NCBI GenBank assembly: GCA_028280065.1 | Contig: JANQMN010000013.1 | Location: 1 to 44,915, forward strand | Direction of reading: 5' to 3' | DNA from: Hahella sp. | Lineage (GTDB): Bacteria; Pseudomonadota; Gammaproteobacteria; Pseudomonadales; Oleiphilaceae | DNA length: 44,915 bases | Shown here: positions 26,256-35,959 of the stretch, piece by piece | Numbering within the stretch: position 1 is the first letter of the stretch | Layout: each line of letters opens with the position of its first letter | Notes under the pieces: model-generated | Databases searched by the model: none | What the model was told of the DNA's origin: nothing | Seen by the model: only the letters and a program-made list of their open reading frames with translations | Made by a program: the position numbers and the translations under genes

Positions 26256-26548
26256 AGGCTTCTAAGCAGTATCTATGTTCTATGCCGGATCAAGAAACCC
26301 TCCTGACCGCTAACCGGGAACGGTTGTTAAACTGAAAAAATCAGGTAGGTGAAAGGGTAAAGGAATGCTGAAACCGGAGTCTTAGGTAAAAAACCTATGG
26401 CATACCGAATTTGGACTAAGCTTGAGTAACGATTAAGGTCGCAAATGGCAATAAATCCGGCTGAGTTGATCCATTTAGCAGTCAGTTACGAACCTATAGG
26501 GCCGGCGAAGGTCGTATTTGGGTACAGCACGTTTACGAAACAAATATC
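26256..26548. other. Leader region of pdhR
   Basis: About 290 bp with no gene. It holds an inverted repeat TAGGT-AAAAA-ACCTA (26383-26397) of unknown meaning. No convincing -35/-10 pair for pdhR could be chosen, and no strong ribosome site precedes the ATG at 26549. Confidence 0.5.
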
Positions 26549-27313
26549 ATGGGGCATATAGTCGCGTTGAAACAGCCGAAACTTTCCGATGTGATTCTGG
26601 AACGTCTGGAGCAAATGATTTTGGAAGGAAGCCTTAAACCCGGCCAGCGTTTACCTCCCGAGCGCGAATTGGCAAGCCAGTTTGAAGTGTCCAGACCCTC
26701 CATTCGGGAGGCCATTCAGAAACTGGAAGCCAAGGGTTTGGTGGTGCGTCGGCAGGGCGGCGGCAATTTCATATCCGAACAACTGGGCAGCAGCTATACG
26801 GAACCGCTGTTTGAACTGATTAGCAGGCACCCGGAATCCCAGTACGATCTGCTGGAATTTCGCCATGCCTTGGAAGGAGTTTCGTCTTATTACGCAGCTT
26901 TGCGGGGAACCGATGCCGATCGGCGTATCATTGAAAAACGTTTTGGCGAATGGTTGTCCGCTCATCAGGCCAGAGACACGGAAAATGAGGCCAGGGCCGA
27001 TGCCGAGTTCCATTTGTCAATAGCTGAAGCGGCGCATAATGTGGTTTTGCTTCATACTATGCGCTCATTGTTTACCTTGTTAAAGCAGAATATTGTAGGC
27101 AACCTGAGATTTTTGTACGAAGACGAGGCGGCGAGAGACAAAATCAAAGCCCAACATACTCGTATGAGAGACGCCGTTGTAGCCCGCGATCCGCAATTAA
27201 GCCGCAGTGCTGCACACGACCATTTGGCGTTTGTTGAAGAAATATTACTAGAAAAGAACCGGGCCGAATCCAGAAATATGCGCGCCTTAAGGCGTCTGCA
27301 GAACCTGGAGTAG
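26549..27313 (+). CDS. pdhR: PdhR-type GntR/FCD transcriptional regulator
   Basis: A 254-residue repressor of the FadR subfamily. Residues 8-75 form the winged helix (KLSDVILERLEQMILEGSL, then LPPERELASQFEVSRPSIRE and KGLVVRRQGGGNFI). Residues about 95-235 form the FCD ligand domain (QYDLLEFRHALEGVSSYYAAL, LSIAEAAHNVVLLHTMRSL). The resemblance to E. coli PdhR is strong along the length, including the C-terminal HLAFVEEILLEKNRAESR. PdhR senses pyruvate and releases DNA when pyruvate is high. It precedes aceE by 150 bp, as in E. coli, and is divergent from the lactate operon, which carries two PdhR boxes. Confidence 0.93.
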   Translation: MGHIVALKQPKLSDVILERLEQMILEGSLKPGQRLPPERELASQFEVSRPSIREAIQKLEAKGLVVRRQGGGNFISEQLGSSYTEPLFELISRHPESQYDLLEFRHALEGVSSYYAALRGTDADRRIIEKRFGEWLSAHQARDTENEARADAEFHLSIAEAAHNVVLLHTMRSLFTLLKQNIVGNLRFLYEDEAARDKIKAQHTRMRDAVVARDPQLSRSAAHDHLAFVEEILLEKNRAESRNMRALRRLQNLE

Positions 27314-27409
27314 GCCGGGCTGGAAAACCAACTATTGTGTTTTGGGGCTGCTTGTTAGTCCTTGGGGAAAACCAGAAGAAAGTCCACGGGACGGCCCACA
27401 AGACCCCCC

Positions 27410-27424
27410 TGTGGTGTACACAAT
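27410..27424. promoter_or_regulatory. Degenerate PdhR-box-like site before aceE
   Basis: TGTGGT-GTA-CACAAT agrees with the PdhR consensus at eight of twelve specified positions and lies 39 bp before the aceE start codon. It also contains the perfect palindrome GTGTACAC. It may be a weak operator for autoregulation of aceEF or may be chance. Confidence 0.25.
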
Positions 27425-27463
27425 TTCACACCCAAGCTTAGCCGTATAAAAGGAGTAACCTTT

Positions 27464-30118
27464 ATGCATGATGATGCCGATCCTATTGAAACCCAGGAAT
27501 GGCTAGAAGCCATTGAGTCGGTGATTGAAAATGAGGGCATCGAGCGTGCGACTTACCTGATGACCAGGCTCGGTGAACGAGCCACTCGGGATGGTACGCA
27601 ACTGCCATATTCGATCATTACCCCGTACCGGAATACCATTCCCAACACCAAGGAAGCCAGGATGCCTGGTGATTTGTTCATGGAGCGCCGAATTCGTTCC
27701 CTGGTGCGATGGAATGCATTGGCCATGGTATTGCGGGCCAATAAACGGCCGGGTGATTTGGGCGGACACCTTTCTTCTTTTTCCTCGATAGCCACACTCT
27801 ACGATGTCGGCTTTAACTACTTTTTCCATGCCGGCGACGAACGCCGGGAAGGCGACCTGATCTATTGGCAGGGGCATACTTCTCCCGGCATCTATGCCCG
27901 TTCCTTCCTGGAAGGGCGAATCAGTGAGGAGCAGATGGATAATTTCCGCCGCGAAGTTGACGGTAACGGATTGTCTTCCTATCCGCACCCCTGGTTGATG
28001 CCGGATTACTGGCAGTTTCCCACGGTGTCCATGGGGCTAGGGCCGATTCAGGCGATCTATCAGGCGCACGTCTTGCGCTATCTGGAAAATAGGGAACTGG
28101 TCAGCAGCGTCGATCGAAAAATCTGGTGTTATGTCGGCGATGGCGAATGTGACGAGCCGGAGACCCTTGGCGCTATCGGTGTCGCGGGGCGGGAAAAACT
28201 CGATAACCTGATTTTTGTCGTTAACTGTAACCTGCAACGTTTGGACGGACCGGTACGGGGTAACGGCAAGATTATCCAGGAATTGGAAGGCATCTTCCGT
28301 GGCGCCGGCTGGAACGTGATCAAGGTTGTCTGGGGCCGCTTGTGGGATCCACTGTTTGAAAAGGATACCCAAGGCATTATGCAGAAGTATATGGACCTTT
28401 CCGTCGATGGCGAAATGCAGAACTTTAAGTCTAACGGCGGTGCCTATACCCGGCAGCACTTCTTCGGCAAAGATCCGGATATGCTGAAGATGGTCGAAAA
28501 TATGTCCGACGAAGACATCTATAACCTGAACCGTGGCGGCCATGATCCTTACAAGGTTTATGCGGCCTATCACGCTGCCGTGCATCATAAGGGCCAGCCT
28601 ACCGTTATTCTGGCGCATACCATTAAAGGTTACGGCTTTGGTGAGCAGGGCGAAGCCCAGAACACCACTCACCAGTTAAAGAAACTGGATATTGATATCG
28701 TTAAGAAGTTTCGGGACCGCTTCGGAGTACCGATTCCTGACGACGAAATCGAAAAGCTGCCCTACTACCGCCCGTCGCCGGATTCTCCGGAAGCGCTTTA
28801 TATGAAGAAGCGCCGCGAAGACCTTGGCGGATTCCTGCCCAAGCGCCGGCCCGATACTCAACCGCTGCCGATACCCGAATTGCAGGCTTTCGATGCGGTC
28901 TTAAAGGGCAGTGGCGACCGGACGATTTCCACCACCATGGCGTTTGTCCGGGTGCTTAATGTGCTCGTTAAGGATAAACAAATCGGTAAGCGTATTATCC
29001 CGATTGTTCCAGACGAGGCGCGGACCTTCGGCATGGAGGGTATGTTCCGTCAGGTGGGTATCTACACGGCGGAAGGGCAGAAGTACGTTCCGAACGATCG
29101 CAATCAGATCATGTATTACCGGGAAGACAAAACCGGACAGGTGCTGGAAGAGGGCATCAATGAAGCCGGCGCAATGTCTGCCTGGATGGCCGCCGCGACA
29201 TCCTATAGCACCAATAACTATCCTCTGGTTCCGTTCTACATCTACTACTCAATGTTCGGCTTCCAGCGGGTCGGCGACCTGGCATGGGCGGCTGGTGATA
29301 TGCGCGCCAGGGGCTTCCTGTTGGGCGGCACCGCCGGACGGACGACCTTGAATGGCGAAGGTTTGCAGCATCAGGATGGCCACAGCCATATTCTTTCGGC
29401 AACCGTTCCTAACTGTGTTTCTTACGATCCGGTATATGGCTATGAGGTCGCAGTCATTATCCGTGAAGGAATGCGCCGGATGTACGAGGAAAACGAAAGC
29501 GTCTACTACTACCTGACATTGTTGAACGAGAACTATGAGCATCCTGCCATGCCGGAAGGTGCCGAAGAAGGCATTATCAAAGGCATGTACCTGTTCCAGG
29601 AAGGCAAGGATGACGGTATTGGCAAAGTCCAGTTGTTGGGGAGCGGCGCAATCTTCCGTGAAGTACTGGAAGGCGCCAAGCTCTTGAAGCAGGATTTTGA
29701 TATCGACGCGGATATCTGGTCAGTCACCAGCTTTACCGAGCTGGCGCGGGAAGGTCACCACAAACGGCGTTGGAATATGCTACACCCGGAAGCACCGCGC
29801 CAGGAAAGCTATATCAAGTTGATGCTGAAAGATCGGAAAGGCCCGGTTCTGGCTGCCACCGATTATATGCGGATGTTTGCCGATCAGGTGCGCCAGTTTA
29901 TCCCGCAACAGGTGATGCATGTGCTGGGTACGGACGGTTTCGGCCGTAGCGATACCCGTGAAAAACTACGTCATCACTTTGAGGTCGATCGCTACTATGT
30001 GGTGGTCGGCGCGCTGGAGTGTCTGGCACGGGAACACACGATTGAACGTTCGGTTGTCTCGGAAGCTATTCGGAAGTACGGCATAGATCCTAACAAACCC
30101 AACCCTTTAAGCAGCTGA
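27464..30118 (+). CDS. aceE: Pyruvate dehydrogenase E1 component AceE (homodimeric)
   Basis: An 884-residue E1 enzyme that decarboxylates pyruvate with thiamine diphosphate and passes the acetyl group to the E2 lipoyl arm. The ThDP-binding motif is visible as GDGECDEPETLGAIG followed by the conserved LDNLIFVVNCNLQRLDG. Other landmarks are SFSSIATLYDVGFNYFFHA and the C-terminal YVVVGALECLAREHTIERS. The ATG at 27464 was chosen because AAGGAG sits 9 nt upstream and the length equals E. coli AceE; an open upstream extension to 27362 is not family-like. It forms an operon with aceF (15-bp gap). Confidence 0.97.
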   Translation: MHDDADPIETQEWLEAIESVIENEGIERATYLMTRLGERATRDGTQLPYSIITPYRNTIPNTKEARMPGDLFMERRIRSLVRWNALAMVLRANKRPGDLGGHLSSFSSIATLYDVGFNYFFHAGDERREGDLIYWQGHTSPGIYARSFLEGRISEEQMDNFRREVDGNGLSSYPHPWLMPDYWQFPTVSMGLGPIQAIYQAHVLRYLENRELVSSVDRKIWCYVGDGECDEPETLGAIGVAGREKLDNLIFVVNCNLQRLDGPVRGNGKIIQELEGIFRGAGWNVIKVVWGRLWDPLFEKDTQGIMQKYMDLSVDGEMQNFKSNGGAYTRQHFFGKDPDMLKMVENMSDEDIYNLNRGGHDPYKVYAAYHAAVHHKGQPTVILAHTIKGYGFGEQGEAQNTTHQLKKLDIDIVKKFRDRFGVPIPDDEIEKLPYYRPSPDSPEALYMKKRREDLGGFLPKRRPDTQPLPIPELQAFDAVLKGSGDRTISTTMAFVRVLNVLVKDKQIGKRIIPIVPDEARTFGMEGMFRQVGIYTAEGQKYVPNDRNQIMYYREDKTGQVLEEGINEAGAMSAWMAAATSYSTNNYPLVPFYIYYSMFGFQRVGDLAWAAGDMRARGFLLGGTAGRTTLNGEGLQHQDGHSHILSATVPNCVSYDPVYGYEVAVIIREGMRRMYEENESVYYYLTLLNENYEHPAMPEGAEEGIIKGMYLFQEGKDDGIGKVQLLGSGAIFREVLEGAKLLKQDFDIDADIWSVTSFTELAREGHHKRRWNMLHPEAPRQESYIKLMLKDRKGPVLAATDYMRMFADQVRQFIPQQVMHVLGTDGFGRSDTREKLRHHFEVDRYYVVVGALECLAREHTIERSVVSEAIRKYGIDPNKPNPLSS

Positions 30119-30133
30119 TAAGAGGAGATTGAC

Positions 30134-32089
30134 GTGAGTAAAGTGGAAGTCAAAATCCCCGACATCGGTGGTGCTACTGATGTTGAGGTTATTGAAGTAT
30201 GCGTGAGTCCGGGTGACAGTATCAGTGCCGAAGATGCGTTGGTTGTCCTGGAATCGGATAAAGCCTCCATGGATGTGCCCGCACCGGAAGCCGGCGTTGT
30301 CGTCGAAGTCAAGCTCAGTGTCGGCGACAAGGTAAACGAAGGTGATTTGATATTGGTGTTGCAGACGGAGGCGGCGACGGAGCCGGTTGCATCCAGCGCG
30401 GAAGCAGAAACGCCAGCCGCCCCGGCGGCACCCGCTGCGGCTCCTTCGACTCCTCCGGCAGCATCCGGATCCGGTGCGGCGGAAACCATCGCTGTGCCGG
30501 ATATTGGCGGGGCAGAAGGCGTCACGGTTATCGAGGTTTGCGTTGCTGTTGGCGACGAGGTGAATGCCGATGATCCGATAGTGGTTTTGGAATCGGACAA
30601 AGCCTCAATGGAAGTGCCTGCGCCTAAGGCCGGTAAAATCACCAAACTGCTGGTGGAAGTTAACGCCAAGGTGAGTGAAGGCAGTCCTTTGGCTGAGTTT
30701 GAAACCGGCGATTCAACCCCGGCAGCAACTGCGAGTGCGCCAGTTGCTGAACCCGCAGCCGCCGCCACGGCCGCCGCAACGCCTGCTTCTGAAGCGCCCG
30801 CTGCGGGCGGCACCCAAACGGTGACTGTCCCCGATATCGGTGGTTTCGAAGGGGTGACCATTATCGAATTGGAGGTTGCACCGGGCGATAAGGTTGCCGT
30901 TGATGATCCTATTCTGGTGCTGGAATCGGATAAGGCGACAATGGAAGTACCTTCGCCGGTTGCCGGGACCGTCAAGAGTCTGCTGGTCGGCGTTAATGAT
31001 AAGGTCAGTGAGGGTGATCCGATTGTCGAAATAGATGTGGAAGGTGGCGCCGCTCTTACTCCGGCACCATCGGCGCAACCCGCCGCTGCTCCCTCTCAAG
31101 CGCCTGCTCAAAAAGTCGAGACCGCACCGACCCCCGCGCCGCAAATAGGTCTGGCGCCGCATGCCGATAGTGCGAAGGTGCATGCCGGACCGTCTGTTCG
31201 CCGGGTCGCCAGGGAGTTTGGCGTTGACCTGACCATGGTCAAGGGTACCGGCCGCAAAGGAAGGATTCTTAAGGAAGATGTCCAGGCCTTTGTCAAAGCG
31301 GGTATGAAGCAGCTTAAAACAGGCGTGTCTGCAAGTGCTGCATCTTCCGGAGCTGGGTTGCCGACCATTAAGTTGCCGGACTTCTCTCAGTTTGGAACTA
31401 TCGACCGCTCCTCGATGAGCCGAATTCATCAGTTGACAGCGGAAAACATGTCCCGCAGCTGGCTGACGGTGCCGCATGTTACCCAGTTTGACGATGCCGA
31501 TATCACTGAACTGGAAGCCTTTCGAAAAGCCCAGAAAGCGGTCGCTGAAAAAAAAGGCGTGCGTTTGACACCTTTGCCGTTCATGCTGAAGGCCTGTGCC
31601 TATGCTTTGGAAGCGCTGCCGCAGTTCAATGTGTCCCTGGATATGGAAAAGCATGAAGTTATCCAGAAGCATTACGTGCATATCGGCATTGCCGTGGATA
31701 CGCCGGGTGGTTTGGTGGTCCCTGTGATTCGGGATGTGAACAAGAAAGGTATCTGGGAAATTGCCAAGGATTGTGCCGATATGGCCGCCAAAGCCAAGGA
31801 TAAAAAGCTGAAGCCCGCGGAAATGCAGGGTGGATGCTTTACGATTTCCAGCCTGGGCAGTATAGGCGGAACGGCGTTCACGCCGATTGTGAATACCCCG
31901 GAAGTGGCTATTCTCGGGATTTCCAAGGCGCAGATGAAACCGGTTTATGACGGTAAGGACTTCAATCCCAGATTGATGCTGCCCCTATGTCTGTCTTATG
32001 ACCATAGGGCAATCAATGGTGCGGACGCAGCCCGTTTTACCGCCATGCTTGGGCATCTATTGGGTGATATACGCAACTTACTGCTTTAG
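30134..32089 (+). CDS. aceF: Dihydrolipoyl acetyltransferase E2 AceF, three lipoyl domains
   Basis: A 651-residue E2 core subunit starting with GTG and preceded by AGAGGAG. Three lipoyl domains are repeated at about 1-75, 115-190 and 230-305, each with the lipoylated Lys in a VLESDKA(S/T)M motif. Ala/Pro-rich linkers join them. Then come the peripheral subunit-binding domain ([26 protein letters not shown]) and the catalytic core ending in [15 protein letters not shown], whose His is catalytic. Asn replaces Asp of the common DHRxxDG, a variant I recall from Azotobacter AceF. The third complex member, Lpd (E3), is not in this window. Confidence 0.97.
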   Translation: MSKVEVKIPDIGGATDVEVIEVCVSPGDSISAEDALVVLESDKASMDVPAPEAGVVVEVKLSVGDKVNEGDLILVLQTEAATEPVASSAEAETPAAPAAPAAAPSTPPAASGSGAAETIAVPDIGGAEGVTVIEVCVAVGDEVNADDPIVVLESDKASMEVPAPKAGKITKLLVEVNAKVSEGSPLAEFETGDSTPAATASAPVAEPAAAATAAATPASEAPAAGGTQTVTVPDIGGFEGVTIIELEVAPGDKVAVDDPILVLESDKATMEVPSPVAGTVKSLLVGVNDKVSEGDPIVEIDVEGGAALTPAPSAQPAAAPSQAPAQKVETAPTPAPQIGLAPHADSAKVHAGPSVRRVAREFGVDLTMVKGTGRKGRILKEDVQAFVKAGMKQLKTGVSASAASSGAGLPTIKLPDFSQFGTIDRSSMSRIHQLTAENMSRSWLTVPHVTQFDDADITELEAFRKAQKAVAEKKGVRLTPLPFMLKACAYALEALPQFNVSLDMEKHEVIQKHYVHIGIAVDTPGGLVVPVIRDVNKKGIWEIAKDCADMAAKAKDKKLKPAEMQGGCFTISSLGSIGGTAFTPIVNTPEVAILGISKAQMKPVYDGKDFNPRLMLPLCLSYDHRAINGADAARFTAMLGHLLGDIRNLLL

Positions 32090-32095
32090 TAACTG

Positions 32096-32123
32096 AAAAA
32101 AAACCGGGGTGACCCGGTTTTTT
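32096..32123. terminator. Bidirectional terminator after aceF
   Basis: An 8-bp stem (AAACCGGG, loop GTGA, CCCGGTTT, 32101-32120) flanked by an A-run on the left and a T-run on the right. It works as an intrinsic terminator for aceEF going right, and its A-run serves the convergent lipoprotein gene going left. Confidence 0.88.
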
Positions 32124-32128
32124 ATTAT

Positions 32129-33778
32129 CTAATAACTTTGATAGGTGGTCGGCTTGTCGGTAAGAAGGGGCTCTAAATTGACGCTGCCGACGGCCTTTAC
32201 TTCGCTGCTTTCCGCTACTCCCCACCAGTTATTTCCAAGGGCCAGACTAAGCTCCGGGTCAAGGTTTTTAATATCCCAGGAAGAGTTGTTGTAGATGGCG
32301 TTGCCGACAGCCAGCACTTGCGATGACTCGAATTGTGCGCCTCCGGCCAGATTCTCCGTGATGGTATTTGCGAGAAGGTTAATGTTGGATTTTCTGGCAG
32401 ATAAAGCTGCCTTGGTGGAATGCCGGATGAGGCTTTTTTGAATGCTCAGTTCCGAGCCTTGACTGACGACTCCCCACTTGTTGTCTTCCAACACCAGGTC
32501 GTGGCCTTCGACGTTGGATTGAAAGGCGTTTATGGCGATATCCGCCTGTTGGATATGGACAAATTCCAGGTGGGATTTTGTTGCTGCCTTGTTGAAAGTG
32601 AGCCCTTTCCAAGTGGCATCTGAATTACCTTTTAACTGCACGGGATTTTGCCTGGTACCCAATGCTTGTAGCTGGCCGTTGACTACAACTCCGGCACCGC
32701 TGTCGGCCCAAATTGTCGTGCCCGGTAAAAGTGTCAATTGCACTCCTTGTTTCAGAATTACGATTCCGCTTAGAAAGTACGGGCCGTCTGCGGCGGACAG
32801 GGTAGTATCCGAATGAATGAAGTTAGGTAGCTGTTTGGGTTGACCGATACTGACGGGGTCCAAGACATCGATCCAGCGGGCTTCAACCTCTTGGTCGCTA
32901 ACCAGGAAACCTTCCAGTTGTGCATTCTGCAGGTTGTCGCCGGCTTTCACCAGGTATTCGCCGATATAGGTACCCGGCGCTTTTTCCTGCATCGGTAAAC
33001 GTTCGGCAATGGAAGGGATACTCCAGAACGCCTGTAAGCCGATATCACCGAACATCACGACTTTCAGGTGTTCGCCGGGTTGGACCAGGCGGCCGCTGGC
33101 ATTGTGGACAAAGACCCGGATATCCGGGGGAACGGGCAGTAGCGACGGTGGATTCGGCATTGCCGCAGTCGCTTTCATACTGAGTTTTGCCGCGACTTCC
33201 AGTTCCGTCATATCGGTATGCCGCAGATAAGTCGTCACCAGCGCCGCAGCCAAACCGGTGGGGCTGAAGGAAATATCGCCTTCACGTTCGGTTTGCTGAA
33301 TCTGTTCTTCCCAAATCAGGCTGCCGTCTTTGCAATGCCGGAATTGCAGCGCCACGGAAACTACTGCTTCCGAATACAGCAGCGCATAGGTTTTGCCGAA
33401 GTCGTTCACTGTGCCGGTGATAAAGCCGTCGATGTTCAATTCGCGGCAGAGCATTTCCCAGGGGAGTTTAGCGCCGGTTGCCAGAAGCGGTAGCCAGTTC
33501 TGCTCGGCAAAAAACTGGTCTATCGTATAAAGCTCCGAATCCCTGTAGTTTAGGGAAGTAAAATAGTTGTAGAAAATTCGTCGGACGTGGGTGGCGGCAT
33601 CGGGGTGGTCTGTCGAGTTCTTGAAGGGCAGCACCGCAACCCGGCTTGGCAGCACGAAGTTTTCCGGCAACGGCGACGGTTCTTGACCAGGTGTTGACTG
33701 CGTGGTTGTGGCGCACCCCGTGAATAAGCAGATGAAGGCTGTCAGCAGCAGAATAATGCAATTGGTGCGCACTTTCAT
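32129..33778 (-). CDS. Lipoprotein with GNA1162/CsgG-like N-domain and beta-helix C-domain
   Basis: A 549-residue lipoprotein (signal ends LFTGC, Cys22). Residues about 45-210 resemble the GNA1162/DUF799 and CsgG/TolB-N-like fold: VLPSRVAVLPFKNSTDHP, a conserved DQFFAEQNW stretch, LNIDGFITGTVNDFGKTYAL and DGSLIWEEQI. Residues about 210-330 form an unassigned beta-rich region. From about 345 on, short imperfect repeats (GTTIWADSGAGVVVNGQLQA, VHIQQADIAI, LIRHSTKAALSAR, NTITENLAGGAQF, NAIYNNSS) look like a right-handed parallel beta-helix. It lies 48 bp after the FHA gene, so the two are probably co-transcribed. The C-terminal fusion is unusual for the GNA1162 family. No function is assigned. 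Confidence 0.65.
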   Translation of the reverse strand: MKVRTNCIILLLTAFICLFTGCATTTQSTPGQEPSPLPENFVLPSRVAVLPFKNSTDHPDAATHVRRIFYNYFTSLNYRDSELYTIDQFFAEQNWLPLLATGAKLPWEMLCRELNIDGFITGTVNDFGKTYALLYSEAVVSVALQFRHCKDGSLIWEEQIQQTEREGDISFSPTGLAAALVTTYLRHTDMTELEVAAKLSMKATAAMPNPPSLLPVPPDIRVFVHNASGRLVQPGEHLKVVMFGDIGLQAFWSIPSIAERLPMQEKAPGTYIGEYLVKAGDNLQNAQLEGFLVSDQEVEARWIDVLDPVSIGQPKQLPNFIHSDTTLSAADGPYFLSGIVILKQGVQLTLLPGTTIWADSGAGVVVNGQLQALGTRQNPVQLKGNSDATWKGLTFNKAATKSHLEFVHIQQADIAINAFQSNVEGHDLVLEDNKWGVVSQGSELSIQKSLIRHSTKAALSARKSNINLLANTITENLAGGAQFESSQVLAVGNAIYNNSSWDIKNLDPELSLALGNNWWGVAESSEVKAVGSVNLEPLLTDKPTTYQSY

Positions 33779-33826
33779 TGATCACCCGGAGGCTTTGGTT
33801 GTGTTGGTAAGTCAAACCGCTTGTTG

Positions 33827-35959
33827 TTACCAGGGCGTTTCTGCATCAGGTTGATCGGTTTCGTTTTGCGGATTATCGAATAAATATTCTATTATCCAAT
33901 CCGATTCAATGCCTTCCTGCTCCAGCAGTTGCTCAACCTTGGCTTTGTTCTGGTTGGCTTCTTGATTTGATTGTGTACCTGTCGCGGAGGTTTTGCCAGC
34001 CTCAACAGTGGTTATATTGCCCGCCGATAGCGCTGGAGCGGCACAGTTTTCCAGTTGATCGATGCGGTTTTGGATTTCCTGATCTGTCGGATCGATGATT
34101 AGATAGCGGCGAAAAAAGGTTTCCGCCTTATTACGATTCCCTCCCTGGCATAAGCGCGCGCCTTGAGTTCGGTAAAAATCCTTGATGGCTTCTACTTTTG
34201 CGATGGCAAACCGGTTTTCCGCATCCATGGACAGGATTTGCGAATAGATTGCATAGGCATTGTTATGCAGCGGCGTCAAAAAGTGCTTTTTGTCAAATAG
34301 GGCATTGGCTTCCAGTAACATGCTACTGATCAACGCCTGATTGGTTTGCGGGGTCTCGGGTTCCGGTGGCGGCGGGGGTTCCTGAGCCTTCAGCCAAATA
34401 GCGCTGATGTTTTCTTGAGCCGGTTGGTAAAAGCGGGAATCGCTGTTAATTGCCAAAAACTCTTTCAACGCGGATTTTACCTTCCCTTCAAGTTGAAACT
34501 GTTGGGCAAGCCGAAACCGGACTTCATTTAGTTTTTCCCAAACTGCACTGGAGCTGGATTCGCCGCCAAAGCGTTTTAAAAAAACAATCAGTTTCGACTG
34601 TGCCACCTCCAGGTTTCCTTGGGTAATATCATCGTCCGCACTTCGTTCCGCACCCAATGCTAATAATTCGGCAACTTTTGAGCGCTGTTCTAAACTTAGC
34701 CGGTCATCATAAAGTGTGGCCAAATTCGACAGCGCAGTGGCGTAGAATGAGCCTTTTAACTGCTGTTCGGCGTGGAAGATTCGGTTGTCGATTTGCCAGG
34801 GTTGCCAAATATGGCGGTAGATCAGTAAACCGCCTAGGACGAAAACCAGAATAACTGCTGCACTAAATGCGATACGAGTGATATTTGTTTTGACAGGAGG
34901 TTTATCCTGTGGCCAGTCAGAGAGAAAAGTAAGCAGGAGATCTCCGAACTGCAGGCTATCCCCATTATATATACGCGTGGGATTACGAATGCTTTTGCCG
35001 TTGACCAGCACAGGATTCTTTGACTTTCGGATCAGCACATGGCCTTTTTCCCGGTTCTCGATCACCGCATGAGTTCGGGAAATTCGCTCGTCGCGAGGTA
35101 AACATACATCCGCGGTTACATCCCGGCCGATTTTCGTTTCACCGGCGCCCAAGGCGAAAATAGCCGTGTCTTTGCGGTCTTGTTTATCGCTGTGCAGGGC
35201 TAGTCGCGGGCCAAAGTGCTTGGCCACTACATCGGTTTGAATGAGCGTGGATTCGCCGCTTGGCTCAGTGATTTCGTCAGGGTGCACCGTGGAATCGAGG
35301 TTAGGTCCCCGCTGATCTGCCTGATTGGTGGATTTAAAGACCGCGGTTAAGGTGTGAAACTCAATTTTGTCTTCATTGAATAAGCGGCGCTCAGTTACGG
35401 CTATACCGTTAAGTAGCACCGCCTGGCTCTTGGATAGCTTCAACAAGAAATAACCGGCGATGCGCCGTTCGATAACAAAGTGCTTGCGGGATACGTGCCG
35501 GTCTTCGATGATCACATCCGCTTCACTGGATCTGCCAACTTCGAATCGGTCCTTATCAATCAGATGGGATACCGAATGGCCGGTGGAGTCGGTAATCGTC
35601 AGCACCGCCGGTGTTGAATCGATCCAGGTTTCTTCCGCATCGGTGCGGATAATTGTCTCGTCAGTGGTGGATACTTCTGCAATATGAAACCGGAAATGAC
35701 GCTGACTGAATGAAATAATGTCGCCATCCTTCAAGAGTCCCTTTTCAACGGGGGACTTGTTCACCCGAATCGGGAAGCGGCCAATATTGGTTAAGACGTA
35801 ACCTTTTGGCGAATCACTGATTTCCGCATGGTGACGGGATACCGATTGGTCATTGATGACCAAGTCATTGGAGTGGGCGCGGCCGATAGTGATAGGAGTA
35901 TGTTCGTAAGCCTGTTCTTGATTATTGTCGTGAAGAGCTGTCAGTACAATTTTGGCCAT
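33827..35959 (-). CDS. Triple-FHA transmembrane protein with periplasmic helical domain
   Basis: A 710-residue protein. Three FHA (phosphothreonine-binding) domains are seen at about 20-90, 135-205 and 270-345, with their core motifs IGRAHSNDL/SRHHAEI, VGRSSEADV/SRKHFVIE and IGRDVTADV/SRTHAVIE. One membrane segment follows (residues 363-383, AAVILVFVLGGLLIYRHIW). The C-terminal 320 residues have TPR-like helical repeats and a proline-rich linker (PPPPEPETPQT). The predicted topology is FHA domains inside and the helical part in the periplasm. The gene heads an operon with the beta-helix lipoprotein. No Ser/Thr kinase gene is in the window. Confidence 0.8.
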   Translation of the reverse strand: MAKIVLTALHDNNQEQAYEHTPITIGRAHSNDLVINDQSVSRHHAEISDSPKGYVLTNIGRFPIRVNKSPVEKGLLKDGDIISFSQRHFRFHIAEVSTTDETIIRTDAEETWIDSTPAVLTITDSTGHSVSHLIDKDRFEVGRSSEADVIIEDRHVSRKHFVIERRIAGYFLLKLSKSQAVLLNGIAVTERRLFNEDKIEFHTLTAVFKSTNQADQRGPNLDSTVHPDEITEPSGESTLIQTDVVAKHFGPRLALHSDKQDRKDTAIFALGAGETKIGRDVTADVCLPRDERISRTHAVIENREKGHVLIRKSKNPVLVNGKSIRNPTRIYNGDSLQFGDLLLTFLSDWPQDKPPVKTNITRIAFSAAVILVFVLGGLLIYRHIWQPWQIDNRIFHAEQQLKGSFYATALSNLATLYDDRLSLEQRSKVAELLALGAERSADDDITQGNLEVAQSKLIVFLKRFGGESSSSAVWEKLNEVRFRLAQQFQLEGKVKSALKEFLAINSDSRFYQPAQENISAIWLKAQEPPPPPEPETPQTNQALISSMLLEANALFDKKHFLTPLHNNAYAIYSQILSMDAENRFAIAKVEAIKDFYRTQGARLCQGGNRNKAETFFRRYLIIDPTDQEIQNRIDQLENCAAPALSAGNITTVEAGKTSATGTQSNQEANQNKAKVEQLLEQEGIESDWIIEYLFDNPQNETDQPDAETPW

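Noticed and set aside
26383-26397. TAGGT-AAAAA-ACCTA inverted repeat as a regulator site or terminator
   Set aside because: The arms are only 5 bp with an A-only spacer; it does not match the PdhR box and has no T-run placed for termination.
27362-27463. Upstream extension of aceE
   Set aside because: The 34 extra residues are Arg/Pro/Thr-rich and unlike E1; the ATG at 27464 has a good ribosome site.
29995-30975. A 326-codon leftward frame opposite aceE/aceF
   Set aside because: It is the antisense of the repetitive lipoyl domains and Ala/Pro linkers; its Ala/Ser/Thr-rich composition is what that gives.
30134-31060. Internal repeats that could be read as a mobile or tandem repeat
   Set aside because: They are the three homologous lipoyl domains of AceF, separated by linkers.
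30713-31681. A 322-codon leftward frame inside aceF
   Set aside because: It is a shadow of aceF, Arg/Gly-rich with no recognisable domain.
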